Both the position numbers and the translations under genes were made by a program. DNA of 64,000 nt from Bacteroidia bacterium (GTDB lineage: Bacteria; Bacteroidota; Bacteroidia; UKL13-3), in assembly GCA_025454875.1 (NCBI GenBank), contig JALONP010000015.1, forward strand, positions 1 to 64,000, read 5' to 3'. The notes beneath the pieces are model-generated. The model was not told the origin of the DNA. It did no database searches and saw only the letters and a list, made by a program, of their open reading frames with translations. Below are positions 45,639-54,907 of the stretch, piece after piece (position 1 is the stretch's first letter; every line of letters starts with the position of its first letter).

Positions 45639-46505
45639 ATGAAGTTTTCTGCTCTTTCAAAACAATTCTTATTATTGACTTGCACGGCATTAACTGCTAA
45701 TGTCTGGGGTCAAAAAACAGAGATTGGTTTTGTTGCTGGTCCTTCCTATTATTATGGAGACGTTGTTAATTCTTTTCAGCCTGAAGAATTATCGCGACCA
45801 GGTGTTTCTGTTTTTTTAAGGTACCATCTTGATCCCCGTCTTGCATTGAGAGGCAATTTCGGATTTGCGATGATAGGCGGATCCGATAGTTATTCTGGAA
45901 ATACCCCTTGGCAAAAGTCAAGAAACATGTCGTTTGAAGGTTTCGTTGCAGAGGTTTCGGGTATAGCAGAATTCAATTTGATACCTGATAAAAATAAAGG
46001 CAGAAGGGTTAAAACGCCATTCATCCCTTACGTATTTGCAGGTCTTGGTTTCATTTACTTCGAATCATATAGAGACAATCCGGTTACGGGTGATAAAAAT
46101 GTCTTTTTAAGACCATTGCAGCTCGATGGAACAAGTTACGCGCCAATTGCGGTAAGTGTTCCACTTGGAATAGGTGCACGTTATTATTTAACAAGAAATT
46201 GGACCATTGGAGTAGAAATTGGACCACGTTGGACATCTACTTCTCAACTAGATAATATTGATGGAAATTCAGTTTATCCGGCAATTACAGATTTGCCTAA
46301 TCAAACTGCACGTGAAATGTATGACCCTGGTTTGCCAGACCCAATTACAGGAATTAAGGCAGGTAGGGTAGGCCGCGAAAGAGGAAAGATTGAATACATT
46401 AATGATATTTATTTCATTGGTGGTATTACTGTTTCATACCGCATTTGGCCAAGAGGGGTTAGGAGTTATGGAGGTAAAGCTATTCGCTGTCCAAGATTTT
46501 ACTAG
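45639..46505 (+). CDS. PorG-like outer-membrane barrel protein, copy 1
   Basis: A 288-residue exported protein. Signal peptide about 1-24 (ending NVWGQ). TEIGFVAGPSYYYGDV opens the barrel, and SRNMSFEGFVAEVSGIAEFNL, FIPYVFAGLGFIYF and the IYFIGGITVSYRIWP strand are family blocks. It ends IRCPRFY. This type (DUF6089/PorG) is an outer-membrane component linked to the T9SS core complex, and its position before uppS-bamA is typical. The exact role of this copy is unproven, as two paralogs follow in tandem. Confidence 0.78.
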   Translation: MKFSALSKQFLLLTCTALTANVWGQKTEIGFVAGPSYYYGDVVNSFQPEELSRPGVSVFLRYHLDPRLALRGNFGFAMIGGSDSYSGNTPWQKSRNMSFEGFVAEVSGIAEFNLIPDKNKGRRVKTPFIPYVFAGLGFIYFESYRDNPVTGDKNVFLRPLQLDGTSYAPIAVSVPLGIGARYYLTRNWTIGVEIGPRWTSTSQLDNIDGNSVYPAITDLPNQTAREMYDPGLPDPITGIKAGRVGRERGKIEYINDIYFIGGITVSYRIWPRGVRSYGGKAIRCPRFY

Positions 46506-46547
46506 AACCAGTTGTATTTGTTCACAACAGTCACTACATTCGCTTTT

Positions 46548-47423
46548 ATGCGTTGTAAGCAATTAGGCAAAGTTAGCGCTGTATTCACAGCTATTTTAGT
46601 CGGTTTTTTCATTGTCAATCCATTCAATGGTAGTTCACAAAACATCGAATTCGGATTGTTTCTGGGAGCATCCAACTATTACGGAGATTTAAGTAACAAT
46701 TCAATTGTGCCCTCGCAAACACATTTTTCAGGCTCTTTTATTGGAAGGTATAATGTGAGCGAGCGATTTGCTGTAAAGGGTTTTGTTGGTTATGGTCGGA
46801 TCTCTGGATCGGATGAAAATTCAACGGACGCGGTGATGAAAAGTCGCAACCTAAGTTTTTTTTCAGATATCATAGAGGCTTCAGCTCATTTAGAATACAA
46901 CCTCGTTAAAAACAGTACAGCATATAGTGCAAATACCAAAAAGGTAATTCCGTATCTTTTTGTTGGTGTTGGATTGTTTAACTTCAATCCCAAAGCCGAG
47001 TATGGAGGTCAAGTTTATGAATTGCAACCATTGGGAACAGAAGGGCAAGGCTCAACAGTATACAATGATCGAACTAAGTATGCATTGACCCAATTATGCA
47101 TACCATTTGGTATTGGTCTTCGTAAAAAACTCGGTAACAACTTTAGCTTCGGAATTGAATTAGGAGCACGTTACACCCGAACCAATTATTTAGATGATAT
47201 TGGAGGTACTTACGCGGCTAAATCAGTAATCAAAAGCACACATGGCGATATTGCAGAAGCTTTATCAGATAGAAGTGGTGAGATTAACCCAGATGGTGCA
47301 ATATTCGCGGAAGGTCAACCCCGTTCAATGAAGGCAATTGACCTTTATGATATGTATTTTATGGGAGGTATTACGTTTACTTATATTTTCCCAAATGCTG
47401 GTATGAGATGCCCAAGATTTTAA
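46548..47423 (+). CDS. PorG-like outer-membrane barrel protein, copy 2
   Basis: A 291-residue paralog of the preceding barrel. Signal peptide about 1-31. Shared blocks: NIEFGLFLGASNYYGDLS, GRYNVSERFAVKGFVGYGRISGSDEN, SRNLSFFSDIIEASAHLEYNL, VIPYLFVGVGLFNFNP and DMYFMGGITFTYIFP. It ends MRCPRF. I chose ATG at 46548; a TTG at 46512 would lengthen the protein without a better signal peptide. Its last 16 bases overlap the next gene. Confidence 0.75.
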   Translation: MRCKQLGKVSAVFTAILVGFFIVNPFNGSSQNIEFGLFLGASNYYGDLSNNSIVPSQTHFSGSFIGRYNVSERFAVKGFVGYGRISGSDENSTDAVMKSRNLSFFSDIIEASAHLEYNLVKNSTAYSANTKKVIPYLFVGVGLFNFNPKAEYGGQVYELQPLGTEGQGSTVYNDRTKYALTQLCIPFGIGLRKKLGNNFSFGIELGARYTRTNYLDDIGGTYAAKSVIKSTHGDIAEALSDRSGEINPDGAIFAEGQPRSMKAIDLYDMYFMGGITFTYIFPNAGMRCPRF

Positions 47424-48202
47424 TTATTGTTTTATTCTTTTGTAATTGCCTGAATGTAAATGCGCAACGCATTGAGTTGGGGTTAACTGGCGGTTGCATG
47501 AACTATGTAGGAGATTTAGCTCCGAACATGGTGATGAGTGAAACCCATTTAGCTTATGGAGTTTTTGGTAGATACAATATTTCCAGTTCTTTTGCTCTCA
47601 CAATTAGCAGAAACAAAGGCACTATTTCTGGATCTGACCAAAATGTTAAAGAAAATCAATTTCGAAACCTAAGTTTTAAGACGAGTATCGATGAGTATAT
47701 GGGGGTTATTGAGTTTAACTACCTCAAGTACGCTTTGGGTATTTTAGATAAAAAATATACCTCATATGTATTTTTGGGAGCCGGATTATTAAGATATAAT
47801 CCCCAAACCTATTTTGAAGGAGCTTGGGTTGACTTAAGACCCATCCAAACCGAAAATGTTGCCTACAGTGATTTCACCGTTATTGTGCCATTTGGTATCG
47901 GTTTCAAATGGCGATTCGCACAATCTTATGCATTGGAAGCGAATATTGGTTTTCGAAAGGTGTTTAGTGATTATTTAGATGATGTGAGTTCTGTTTACCC
48001 TGATCCCACTTCTACCGCACAAAAAAAAGGAGCAAAAGGAGCGATGATTACTGACCGAACTGCTGAACTTAATGGAAATGTGCCTCAGTATAAGGTGGGA
48101 GATAAACGTGGGAATGCGGATTTTAACGACTGGTACGTATCGGCAGGTATAAGTTTTTCGTACCGCATATTTGCTAAGCAAAAGTGTCCTAGATTTTTTT
48201 AA
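47408..48202 (+). CDS. PorG-like outer-membrane barrel protein, copy 3
   Basis: A 264-residue third paralog. Signal peptide about 1-19 (ending VNAQ). Shared blocks: RIELGLTGGCMNYVGDLAPN, GRYNISSSFALTISRNKGTISGSDQN, FRNLSFKTSIDEYMGVIEFNYL, YVFLGAGLLRYNP and DWYVSAGISFSYRIF. It ends KCPRFF. Its start codon lies within the end of copy 2 (16-nt overlap, different frame), implying co-translation. Of the three, which is the true PorG orthologue cannot be decided here. Confidence 0.75.
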   Translation: MPKILIIVLFFCNCLNVNAQRIELGLTGGCMNYVGDLAPNMVMSETHLAYGVFGRYNISSSFALTISRNKGTISGSDQNVKENQFRNLSFKTSIDEYMGVIEFNYLKYALGILDKKYTSYVFLGAGLLRYNPQTYFEGAWVDLRPIQTENVAYSDFTVIVPFGIGFKWRFAQSYALEANIGFRKVFSDYLDDVSSVYPDPTSTAQKKGAKGAMITDRTAELNGNVPQYKVGDKRGNADFNDWYVSAGISFSYRIFAKQKCPRFF

Positions 48203-48226
48203 ATTCGCAGGCTTACCAAATACGAA

Positions 48227-48973
48227 ATGAGCCTGAAGGATAAGATTAACCTGCAAAAACTCCCCAAACACATTGCCATTATCATGGATGGAAACGGTCG
48301 TTGGGCGAAGGGTAAGGGTAAATTCCGAATATTTGGTCATCAAAATGGAGTCAAGGCTGTAAAGGAGTCTGCCGAAGCATGCGCAGAGTTAGGGGTATCC
48401 TATTTAACCTTATATGCTTTTTCTACTGAGAATTGGAGCCGGCCAAAAGATGAAATTAATGCCTTAATGGAATTATTAGTTTCTACTATTCGGAAGGAGA
48501 CAAGCACACTTCAAAAAAACAATATCCGATTAAAAGCAATTGGCGATTTAATGGATTTGCCTCCTAAATGCCAACGTGAACTACAGGAGGCTATAGAAGA
48601 AACAAAAAACAATACACGATTAACGTTAATTTTGGCGTTAAGCTACAGCGCTAAGTGGGATATGGTAAATGCAATTAAACAAATTGCAGAAAAAGCGGCC
48701 AATCACCAACTACACCCTCAAGAAATAAATGATATGCTCATTGACCAGCACCTTTCAACAAAAGACTACCCCCATCCTGAGTTGATGATTAGAACCAGTG
48801 GAGAGCAACGTATTAGCAACTTTCTTTTGTGGGAACTTGCGTACAGTGAGTTGTATTTTACTCCAGTATTATGGCCTGATTTTACTAGGGAGCATTTATA
48901 TGAGGCAATTTTTGATTATCAACAACGCGAAAGACGGTTTGGAAAAACCAGCGAACAAGTTCTTAAACCCTAA
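48227..48973 (+). CDS. uppS: Isoprenyl transferase (undecaprenyl diphosphate synthase)
   Basis: A 248-residue cis-prenyltransferase that makes the C55 lipid carrier for cell-wall synthesis. The catalytic Asp is D21 in IIMDGNGRWAKG. GHQNGVKAVKE, YLTLYAFSTENWSRP, and DLMIRTSGEQRISNFLLWELAYSELYF (read here as ELMIRTSGEQR) are present. Length is normal. Its TAA overlaps the bamA ATG (TAATG). Confidence 0.96.
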   Translation: MSLKDKINLQKLPKHIAIIMDGNGRWAKGKGKFRIFGHQNGVKAVKESAEACAELGVSYLTLYAFSTENWSRPKDEINALMELLVSTIRKETSTLQKNNIRLKAIGDLMDLPPKCQRELQEAIEETKNNTRLTLILALSYSAKWDMVNAIKQIAEKAANHQLHPQEINDMLIDQHLSTKDYPHPELMIRTSGEQRISNFLLWELAYSELYFTPVLWPDFTREHLYEAIFDYQQRERRFGKTSEQVLKP

Positions 48974-51510
48974 TGAATAAGCTCAAATCTATCCTAGTTT
49001 TTTTCGCGTGTTTAATATCCTTGATTTTAAACGCACAGGCGCCCGAGGATACAACTAAACTAGTACCACAGTTTGTTGATTATGGAAATCCGCGCACCTA
49101 TGAGTTGGTAAATATTGTTATAACAGGAACCAATTATTATGATAAAAGTGTTCTTCAGGTATTGTCTGGATTGAGTATCGGACAAAAAATCAGGGTGCCA
49201 TCTGAAGATATTTCAAAAGCAATTACAAATTTATACAAGCAAAAGCTTTTTGAGGATGTGAGTTTACGCATTATGGATATCCAAGACGATAAGCTAACCC
49301 TTGAGATTTACCTCAAAGAAAAACCACGACTTTCAACATTTGTGATTAAGGGTTTAAGTAAGTCGAAAGCCAATACCTTGCGTGAAGAAATTAGTTTAAA
49401 GTCAGGTCAGATTATCACCGATAATTTGGTAGCGAGCACAGTGAATGAAATCAAGTCTTTTTACCGTGAGAAAGGCTTTTTAAATGCCACGGCTCAAATC
49501 ACTCAAGAACCTGACGATCCCAAGAAGAATACCGCAAAACTGCGCATTTTGGTTGATAGAGGACCAAAAATTAAAATACATGACATATTAATAGAAGGCA
49601 ATACAGCACTTACCGACCAAAAGATTAGAAAACTACTTAAGGATACAAAGCCCAAGCGAAAGCTCTTTGCCAAGTCAAGATTTGATGATGCAAAGTTTCA
49701 AGATGATAAACAACGCATAATTGAAAAATACCTCTCATTGGGTTACCGTGATATTGAAATCGTTTCGGATAGTGTATTTAAAAACGATGAAAAGACGTTA
49801 AACATATTAATTCGCTTGAAGGAAGGTCAGAAATACTATTTTAGAGATATTAAGATAACGGGTAATACAAAGTATTCTACTGAAGATTTAATGTCGATAT
49901 TGAAGATTAAAAATGGAGATGTATACGACCAAGAATTGCTTGACACTCGTCTGCGTTCAAATCCTTCTGGGTTGGATATTAGTACACTGTACATGGATGA
50001 TGGATATTTGTTTTTTAATGTAAATCCAGTAGAGGTATTAGTCGAAAATGACTCGATTGATTTAGAAATTCGCATTACAGAAGGTGAACAAGCACGAATA
50101 AATAAGGTAACAATTACCGGAAACACCAAAACAAGTGACCATGTTGTGTTAAGAGAATTAAGAACAAAACCAGGCCAATTGTTTAGTAAAACTGATGTTA
50201 CACGTTCACTCAGGGAACTTGCCCAATTGGGATACTTCAATCCGGAGGCATTAAATGTAAATCCTATGCCTAACCCTGCAAGCGGAACGGTAGATATTGA
50301 ATACATTGTTGAAGAAAAGCCAAATGATCAAATAGAACTCTCTGCAGGTTGGGGAGTGAACTCCATTGTTGGAACACTTGGATTAACACTTAATAATTTT
50401 TCTACCAGAAGAATGTTTGAAAAGAAAAACTGGAGCCCCGTTCCAAGTGGAGATGGACAACGCCTTTCTTTAAGAGCTCAAACAAACGGTACATTCTTTC
50501 AATCATACAGCGCATCTTTTACGGAGCCTTGGCTGGGTGGTCGCAAACCCAATGCATTTAGTGTATCAGTTTTTCATTCGATACAAAGCAATGGTTTTAA
50601 CTCGCTTGATGTGCGTAGGGCAGGATTATACACAACAGGTGTAACAGTTGGTTTGGGTAGAAGGTTAAAGTGGCCAGATGATTATTTCACAATTCAATAC
50701 CAAGTATTGTACCAACGTTATTACAATGATGTTGCTGTCACAGGACAATCCCTTTTTCAAGGTATTCCTGTAGGGATTACGCACAGTATTAGTGGACGCA
50801 TTATTTTGTCGCGTAATTCAACAGATCAACCTATTTACCCTAGAATGGGTTCGAATATCTCTCTTTCTATCCAAGGCTCACCTCCTTATTCACTCATAAC
50901 AGGTAAGGATTATTCAAGTACAGATATCGAACTGGGTTCTCGGCTCCTTGAGTTTTATAAATGGAAGTTTGATGCATCATGGTTCACTAAGTTAATCGGA
51001 ACAACTAGGCCATTGGTATTAATGATGCGCACAAATTTTGGATTTATTGGCCGGTATAATAACCAAGTGAGTTATACACCATTTGAGCGTTTTTGGGTCG
51101 GTGGTGCTGGATTAATTGGCTTTGCTTTAGATGGCCGCGAGTTAATTTCATTAAGAGGTTACGCAGATAACTCATTAACACCTATTGCTCAAGATCCAGC
51201 AACAGGAGCTTTTGGCAGACAAGGAGGGTTAATTTACAATCGATTTACAACAGAACTACGTTTTCCAATTTCGTTAAATCCATCTGCAACTGTATTCCCC
51301 CTTATTTTTGCTGAAGCAGGAAATGCTTGGTCAAGTTACAAGGATTTTAATCCATTTAAAGTTTACCGCTCATTTGGAGGAGGCGTAAGGATATTCTTAC
51401 CAATGTTTGGTATGATTGGACTTGATTATGGATGGGGAATAGATGAAGTTCCTTTTCAAAATGGAGCTAATGGTGGCAACTTTCACTTTTTGTTAGGACA
51501 ACAATTTTAA
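48973..51510 (+). CDS. bamA: Outer-membrane protein assembly factor BamA
   Basis: An 845-residue Omp85-family protein. Signal peptide about 1-22. About five POTRA domains cover residues 35-450 (ITGTNYYDKSVLQVLSGL, FVIKGLSKSKANTLREE, ILIEGNTALTDQKIRKLL, IKITGNTKYSTEDLMSIL, VTITGNTKTSDHVVLREL). The C-terminal 16-strand barrel includes the conserved (V/I)RG-like loop (here LRGYADNSL) and GLDYGWGID. It ends LLGQQF with terminal Phe. It inserts beta-barrel proteins into the outer membrane. It is followed at once by two ompH/skp chaperone genes. Confidence 0.96.
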   Translation: MNKLKSILVFFACLISLILNAQAPEDTTKLVPQFVDYGNPRTYELVNIVITGTNYYDKSVLQVLSGLSIGQKIRVPSEDISKAITNLYKQKLFEDVSLRIMDIQDDKLTLEIYLKEKPRLSTFVIKGLSKSKANTLREEISLKSGQIITDNLVASTVNEIKSFYREKGFLNATAQITQEPDDPKKNTAKLRILVDRGPKIKIHDILIEGNTALTDQKIRKLLKDTKPKRKLFAKSRFDDAKFQDDKQRIIEKYLSLGYRDIEIVSDSVFKNDEKTLNILIRLKEGQKYYFRDIKITGNTKYSTEDLMSILKIKNGDVYDQELLDTRLRSNPSGLDISTLYMDDGYLFFNVNPVEVLVENDSIDLEIRITEGEQARINKVTITGNTKTSDHVVLRELRTKPGQLFSKTDVTRSLRELAQLGYFNPEALNVNPMPNPASGTVDIEYIVEEKPNDQIELSAGWGVNSIVGTLGLTLNNFSTRRMFEKKNWSPVPSGDGQRLSLRAQTNGTFFQSYSASFTEPWLGGRKPNAFSVSVFHSIQSNGFNSLDVRRAGLYTTGVTVGLGRRLKWPDDYFTIQYQVLYQRYYNDVAVTGQSLFQGIPVGITHSISGRIILSRNSTDQPIYPRMGSNISLSIQGSPPYSLITGKDYSSTDIELGSRLLEFYKWKFDASWFTKLIGTTRPLVLMMRTNFGFIGRYNNQVSYTPFERFWVGGAGLIGFALDGRELISLRGYADNSLTPIAQDPATGAFGRQGGLIYNRFTTELRFPISLNPSATVFPLIFAEAGNAWSSYKDFNPFKVYRSFGGGVRIFLPMFGMIGLDYGWGIDEVPFQNGANGGNFHFLLGQQF

Positions 51511-51514
51511 CAGT

Positions 51515-52108
51515 ATGAATAAATGGATAATCGGATTATTCGCAGTTGTTTTATTTTTTAGCGAACATGCATGTGCCCAGAGGTTTGCTTATGTAGATAC
51601 AGAGTATATTCTGGATTTAATGCCCGAATACAGAAGTGCACAGAAACAACTGGATCAAATAGCCGAAGACTGGCAAAAGGAGATTGAAAAAAAGCAGCTT
51701 GATATTGATAAGATGTACCGAGATTATCAAGCGGAGCAGATTCTGCTAACAGAAGAACTTAAGAAAAAGCGCGAGCAAGAAATTCAAGAAAAGGAAAAAG
51801 AATTACGCGAGTACCGAAATCAAAAGTTTGGTTATGAAGGCGACTTATTCAAGAAAAGACAAGAACTGATTAAGCCAATACAAGATAAAGTTTTTGATGC
51901 GGTGCAAAAAATTGCAAAACAAAATGCATTAGACTTTATATTTGCCAAATCTGGTGAACTGATTATGCTGTATTCAAACGCTAAGTACGACAAAAGTGAC
52001 GAGGTACTAAGCGAACTAGGTGTTGCAGTAAATAAAGGTGACAAGCCTGGAGACAAAGGAGCGAAAGACACTAAAAACCAAGGGGGGGCAAAGAAAGATT
52101 CAAGATAA
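51515..52108 (+). CDS. OmpH/Skp-family periplasmic chaperone, copy 1
   Basis: A 197-residue exported protein. Signal peptide about 1-21 (ending ACAQ). RFAYVDTEYILDLMPEYRSAQKQLDQIAEDWQ opens the family fold. A long charged coiled coil (about 45-115) forms the Skp tentacle, and the C-terminal body ends with a low-complexity Lys/Gly/Asp tail (from about 172) not seen in copy 2. Family members hold unfolded outer-membrane proteins in the periplasm for BamA. It starts 4 bp after bamA. Confidence 0.9.
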   Translation: MNKWIIGLFAVVLFFSEHACAQRFAYVDTEYILDLMPEYRSAQKQLDQIAEDWQKEIEKKQLDIDKMYRDYQAEQILLTEELKKKREQEIQEKEKELREYRNQKFGYEGDLFKKRQELIKPIQDKVFDAVQKIAKQNALDFIFAKSGELIMLYSNAKYDKSDEVLSELGVAVNKGDKPGDKGAKDTKNQGGAKKDSR

Positions 52109-52149
52109 TTGGCACTATTTTTATAATACTTAAATAAATAACAATACAA

Positions 52150-52665
52150 ATGAAACACATCGTAAAAATTATGTTGGGAGCCGCAATGATTATGTGCGTG
52201 GGACTTGGTTCGGCAAAGGCTCAGAAGTTTGCATATATCGATTTCCAAGAATTGATGCAATTGATGCCTGAATACAAAAAGGCCAATACTGATATGGAGG
52301 CTTTTGGTAAAACATTACAAGACCAGTTGAGGTTGATGAACGAAGAACTTGAAAAAAAGTATGCTGCTTATCAAAAAGATGAACCTAAAATGGCAGACGC
52401 CATTAAAGATTTAAAGCAAAAGGAGTTACGTGATATGCAAACCCGTATGCAAGAGTTTCAGGAAACTGCTCAAGAAAATGTTCGTAAAAAGGAGTCGGAA
52501 TTGCTTAAGCCAATCATTGAAAAAGCAAAAGCAACGATTGCCACAGTTGCAAAAGAAGGTGGTTATGCCTATGTATTTGATAGCAGTCCAGGATCACCTT
52601 TATTATACAAACCAGAAGGTGATAATATTCTTGGAGCTGTAAAAAAGAAACTGGGAATTCTCTAA
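52150..52665 (+). CDS. OmpH/Skp-family periplasmic chaperone, copy 2
   Basis: A 171-residue paralog of the preceding gene. Signal peptide about 1-24 (ending SAKAQ). KFAYIDFQELMQLMPEYKKANTDMEAF, a coiled coil at about 45-115 and the closing GGYAYVFDSSPGSPLLYKPEGDNIL are typical of the family. The tandem pair behind bamA is standard in Bacteroidota. A strong terminator follows. Confidence 0.92.
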   Translation: MKHIVKIMLGAAMIMCVGLGSAKAQKFAYIDFQELMQLMPEYKKANTDMEAFGKTLQDQLRLMNEELEKKYAAYQKDEPKMADAIKDLKQKELRDMQTRMQEFQETAQENVRKKESELLKPIIEKAKATIATVAKEGGYAYVFDSSPGSPLLYKPEGDNILGAVKKKLGIL

Positions 52666-52678
52666 AACTGATTTCTAC

Positions 52679-52716
52679 AAAAAAGCCCTAATTGAACTTT
52701 CAATTAGGGCTTTTTT
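52679..52716. terminator. Strong terminator after the bamA-ompH operon
   Basis: A 16-bp perfect stem (52679-52694 with 52701-52716), a 6-nt loop, and A and T runs on both sides. It can serve both convergent transcription units. Confidence 0.9.
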
Positions 52717-52764
52717 GTTTATAAATAACTCTGTGAACCTTGGTTCATTCAAATACACAGCAAA

Positions 52765-54816
52765 CTAATAATTTAATAAAAACGCAATCGCGCTAGCGAC
52801 TTTGTCAGCATTTGGGAGCATCTCAGCTTCAAGTATCATGTTTAATGGCACTGCAGGTACGTTTTTGGCTCCAATTGTTTGTACTGGAGCATCTAAATAA
52901 GTAAAACATGTTTGTGAAATTCGACCAGCCAAACTCTCAGCAAACGAATTTAATAAGGCTTCCTCTGTAACAATTAAACATTTTCCATGTCGTTTCACTG
53001 CTTCTTGAATATATGTTTCGTCAAGTGGTTGAAGGGTTCGTAAATCTACGACCTCGACTTGTCCACTGAATTGTTTTGCAGCAGTTGTGCTCCAATAAAC
53101 TCCCATTCCCCAGGTAATAATGCAACAACTTTCGCCATTAGCGATAGCATCTTGGCTAGCAGCCAATACGGTATTTGCCTTACCTAACGGCAATACATAA
53201 TCCTCATCGGGTTCGATGCAACGCGCGGCCTCTGTACCTGGATTTTTACTCCAATACAGTCCCTTGTGTTCTAACATAATCACCGGATTTCCGTCATAGT
53301 ATGCAGCTTTCATCAAGCCTTTCATATCTGCGGCATTGCTCGGATAAGCAATTTTAATTCCTTTGAGTGTAAGCAAGGTCGACTCGATGCTTCCGCTATG
53401 GTAAGGTCCTCCACCACCATAAGCACCAATTGGAATGCGAATGATGCAACTCACGGGGTATTTACCCATGGTTAAGTAACTTGATTTGGTAATTTCACAA
53501 ACAAGTTGATTAACTCCTGTCCATACATAATCTGCAAATTGAATTTCAACAATTGGTTTAACACCAACAGCACTCATTCCTACGGTTGATCCTACAATGT
53601 AGGCCTCTTGAATAGGGGTATTAAAAACACGATCGTTTCCATACTTAGCCGCTAAAGTTGCTGCTTCACGAAACACACCTCCCAACCTTGCTCCAACATC
53701 TTGACCGTAGAATAAACACTCTGGATGTTTAGCCATCAACTCGTCAACCGCGTGTAAAGCGGCATCGACCATTACACTAGGTTCTTTTCCTTCAGGAGTT
53801 CGAATTCCTTTTTCTATTGTTGCCCCACTTGGTGCAAATACGTGGTTCTCTAAGGTCGAAGGATCTGGGTCAGGACTTTCTACTGCTTGTTTAAATTGTT
53901 GTTCAACTTTGTAAACAGCATCTTTTTCAATTTCATTGAGTTCTTTTTTATCAATACCTATTGCCTTTAAAACTTTTTTGAGTTTAGGTAATGGATCATT
54001 TTTTCCGTGTTGTTCTAAATCTTCTTCAGTACGATACCATTCTTTTCTCACACCTGAAGTATGATGACCGAGTAAAGGAACTTTTGCGTGCACTAAAATA
54101 GGTTTGCGCTGATTGCGCACATAAGCCATCGCTTCAGCTATTCCCTTATAACTCTCAACAAAATCACTTCCATCAAGTCGCATACGCTTCAGCCCTTTAA
54201 AGCCAGCAGCATATTCATAAGCGTCCATAGCACGCATTTCATCACCACTTGCACTAATTCCCCAATCATTGTCTTGCACGAGGTAGATAATTGGAAGTTC
54301 TTTTAATACTGCCATTTGAAATGCTTCTGACACTTCTCCCTCGGTAATGGAACCATCGCCAAACGAGCAAACAACAACAGGGTATTCGCCTTTTTGATTT
54401 AGGCCTTGGCTTTCTTTGTATTTTACTGCGTGGGCCATACCTGTAGTAGGTATTGCTTGCATCCCCGTTGCGCTGCTTTGGTGAGGTATTTTTGCAAACC
54501 CTTCGCGTTTTAAACTTGGATGTGCGTAATAGGTTCTGCCTCCCGAAAAAGGGTCTTCTCCTTTTCCAAGAAGTTGTAGCATCAGTTCATACGGGCTAAT
54601 GCCCATTCCTAGCAAAATTGATTCGTCACGGTAATAGGGCGAGCAAAAATCAGAAGCTTGGAGTTGCATTCCAACTGCAAGCTGAATGGCCTCGTGCCCA
54701 CGGGACGTAGAATGAACATATTTGCAAATCGGACGGTTCGCATCGTATACTTCAGCCATTGCACGTGCTTCACACATGTGCATGTATGCTTCCAACAATA
54801 TTTCTTTTTTTACCAT
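52765..54816 (-). CDS. Fused alpha/beta E1 component of a branched-chain 2-oxoacid dehydrogenase
   Basis: A 683-residue thiamine-diphosphate enzyme joining both E1 subunits. The alpha part (about 1-330) has EAIQLAVGMQL, PYYRDESILLGMG and the TPP motif GDGSITEGEVSEAFQMA ending at QDNDWG. The beta part (about 345-683) has VMVDAALHAVDELM, GQDVGARLGGVFREA, TPIQEAYIVGSTVGMSA, EIQFADYVWTGVNQLV and the closing CLIVTEEALLNSFAESLAGRI. Pattern and length fit the Bacteroidota fused BkdA-type protein. E2 and E3 genes are not beside it, so substrate range (branched-chain or pyruvate) is inferred only. Confidence 0.9.
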   Translation of the reverse strand: MVKKEILLEAYMHMCEARAMAEVYDANRPICKYVHSTSRGHEAIQLAVGMQLQASDFCSPYYRDESILLGMGISPYELMLQLLGKGEDPFSGGRTYYAHPSLKREGFAKIPHQSSATGMQAIPTTGMAHAVKYKESQGLNQKGEYPVVVCSFGDGSITEGEVSEAFQMAVLKELPIIYLVQDNDWGISASGDEMRAMDAYEYAAGFKGLKRMRLDGSDFVESYKGIAEAMAYVRNQRKPILVHAKVPLLGHHTSGVRKEWYRTEEDLEQHGKNDPLPKLKKVLKAIGIDKKELNEIEKDAVYKVEQQFKQAVESPDPDPSTLENHVFAPSGATIEKGIRTPEGKEPSVMVDAALHAVDELMAKHPECLFYGQDVGARLGGVFREAATLAAKYGNDRVFNTPIQEAYIVGSTVGMSAVGVKPIVEIQFADYVWTGVNQLVCEITKSSYLTMGKYPVSCIIRIPIGAYGGGGPYHSGSIESTLLTLKGIKIAYPSNAADMKGLMKAAYYDGNPVIMLEHKGLYWSKNPGTEAARCIEPDEDYVLPLGKANTVLAASQDAIANGESCCIITWGMGVYWSTTAAKQFSGQVEVVDLRTLQPLDETYIQEAVKRHGKCLIVTEEALLNSFAESLAGRISQTCFTYLDAPVQTIGAKNVPAVPLNMILEAEMLPNADKVASAIAFLLNY

Positions 54817-54872
54817 GATGTTATAGCAGCAAGTTTACATAAATGACCTAACAAATCCATAATGTAAATACA

Positions 54873-54903
54873 TTGCGATTTTTCGCTGAAGAGGCTTAAT
54901 TTG
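54873..54903 (+). promoter_or_regulatory. Predicted promoter abutting the universal stress protein start codon
   Basis: TTG at 54873-54875, a 20-nt spacer, and TTAATTTG at 54896-54903 (one mismatch from TAnnTTTG), then CACC and ATG at 54908. The -7 element is only 4 nt from the start codon, so the transcript should be leaderless or nearly so. Confidence 0.5.
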
Positions 54904-54907
54904 CACC

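Noticed and set aside
49836-50306. 156-codon minus-strand open frame inside bamA
   Set aside because: It is the complement of conserved POTRA-domain codons and shows no promoter or recognisable domain.
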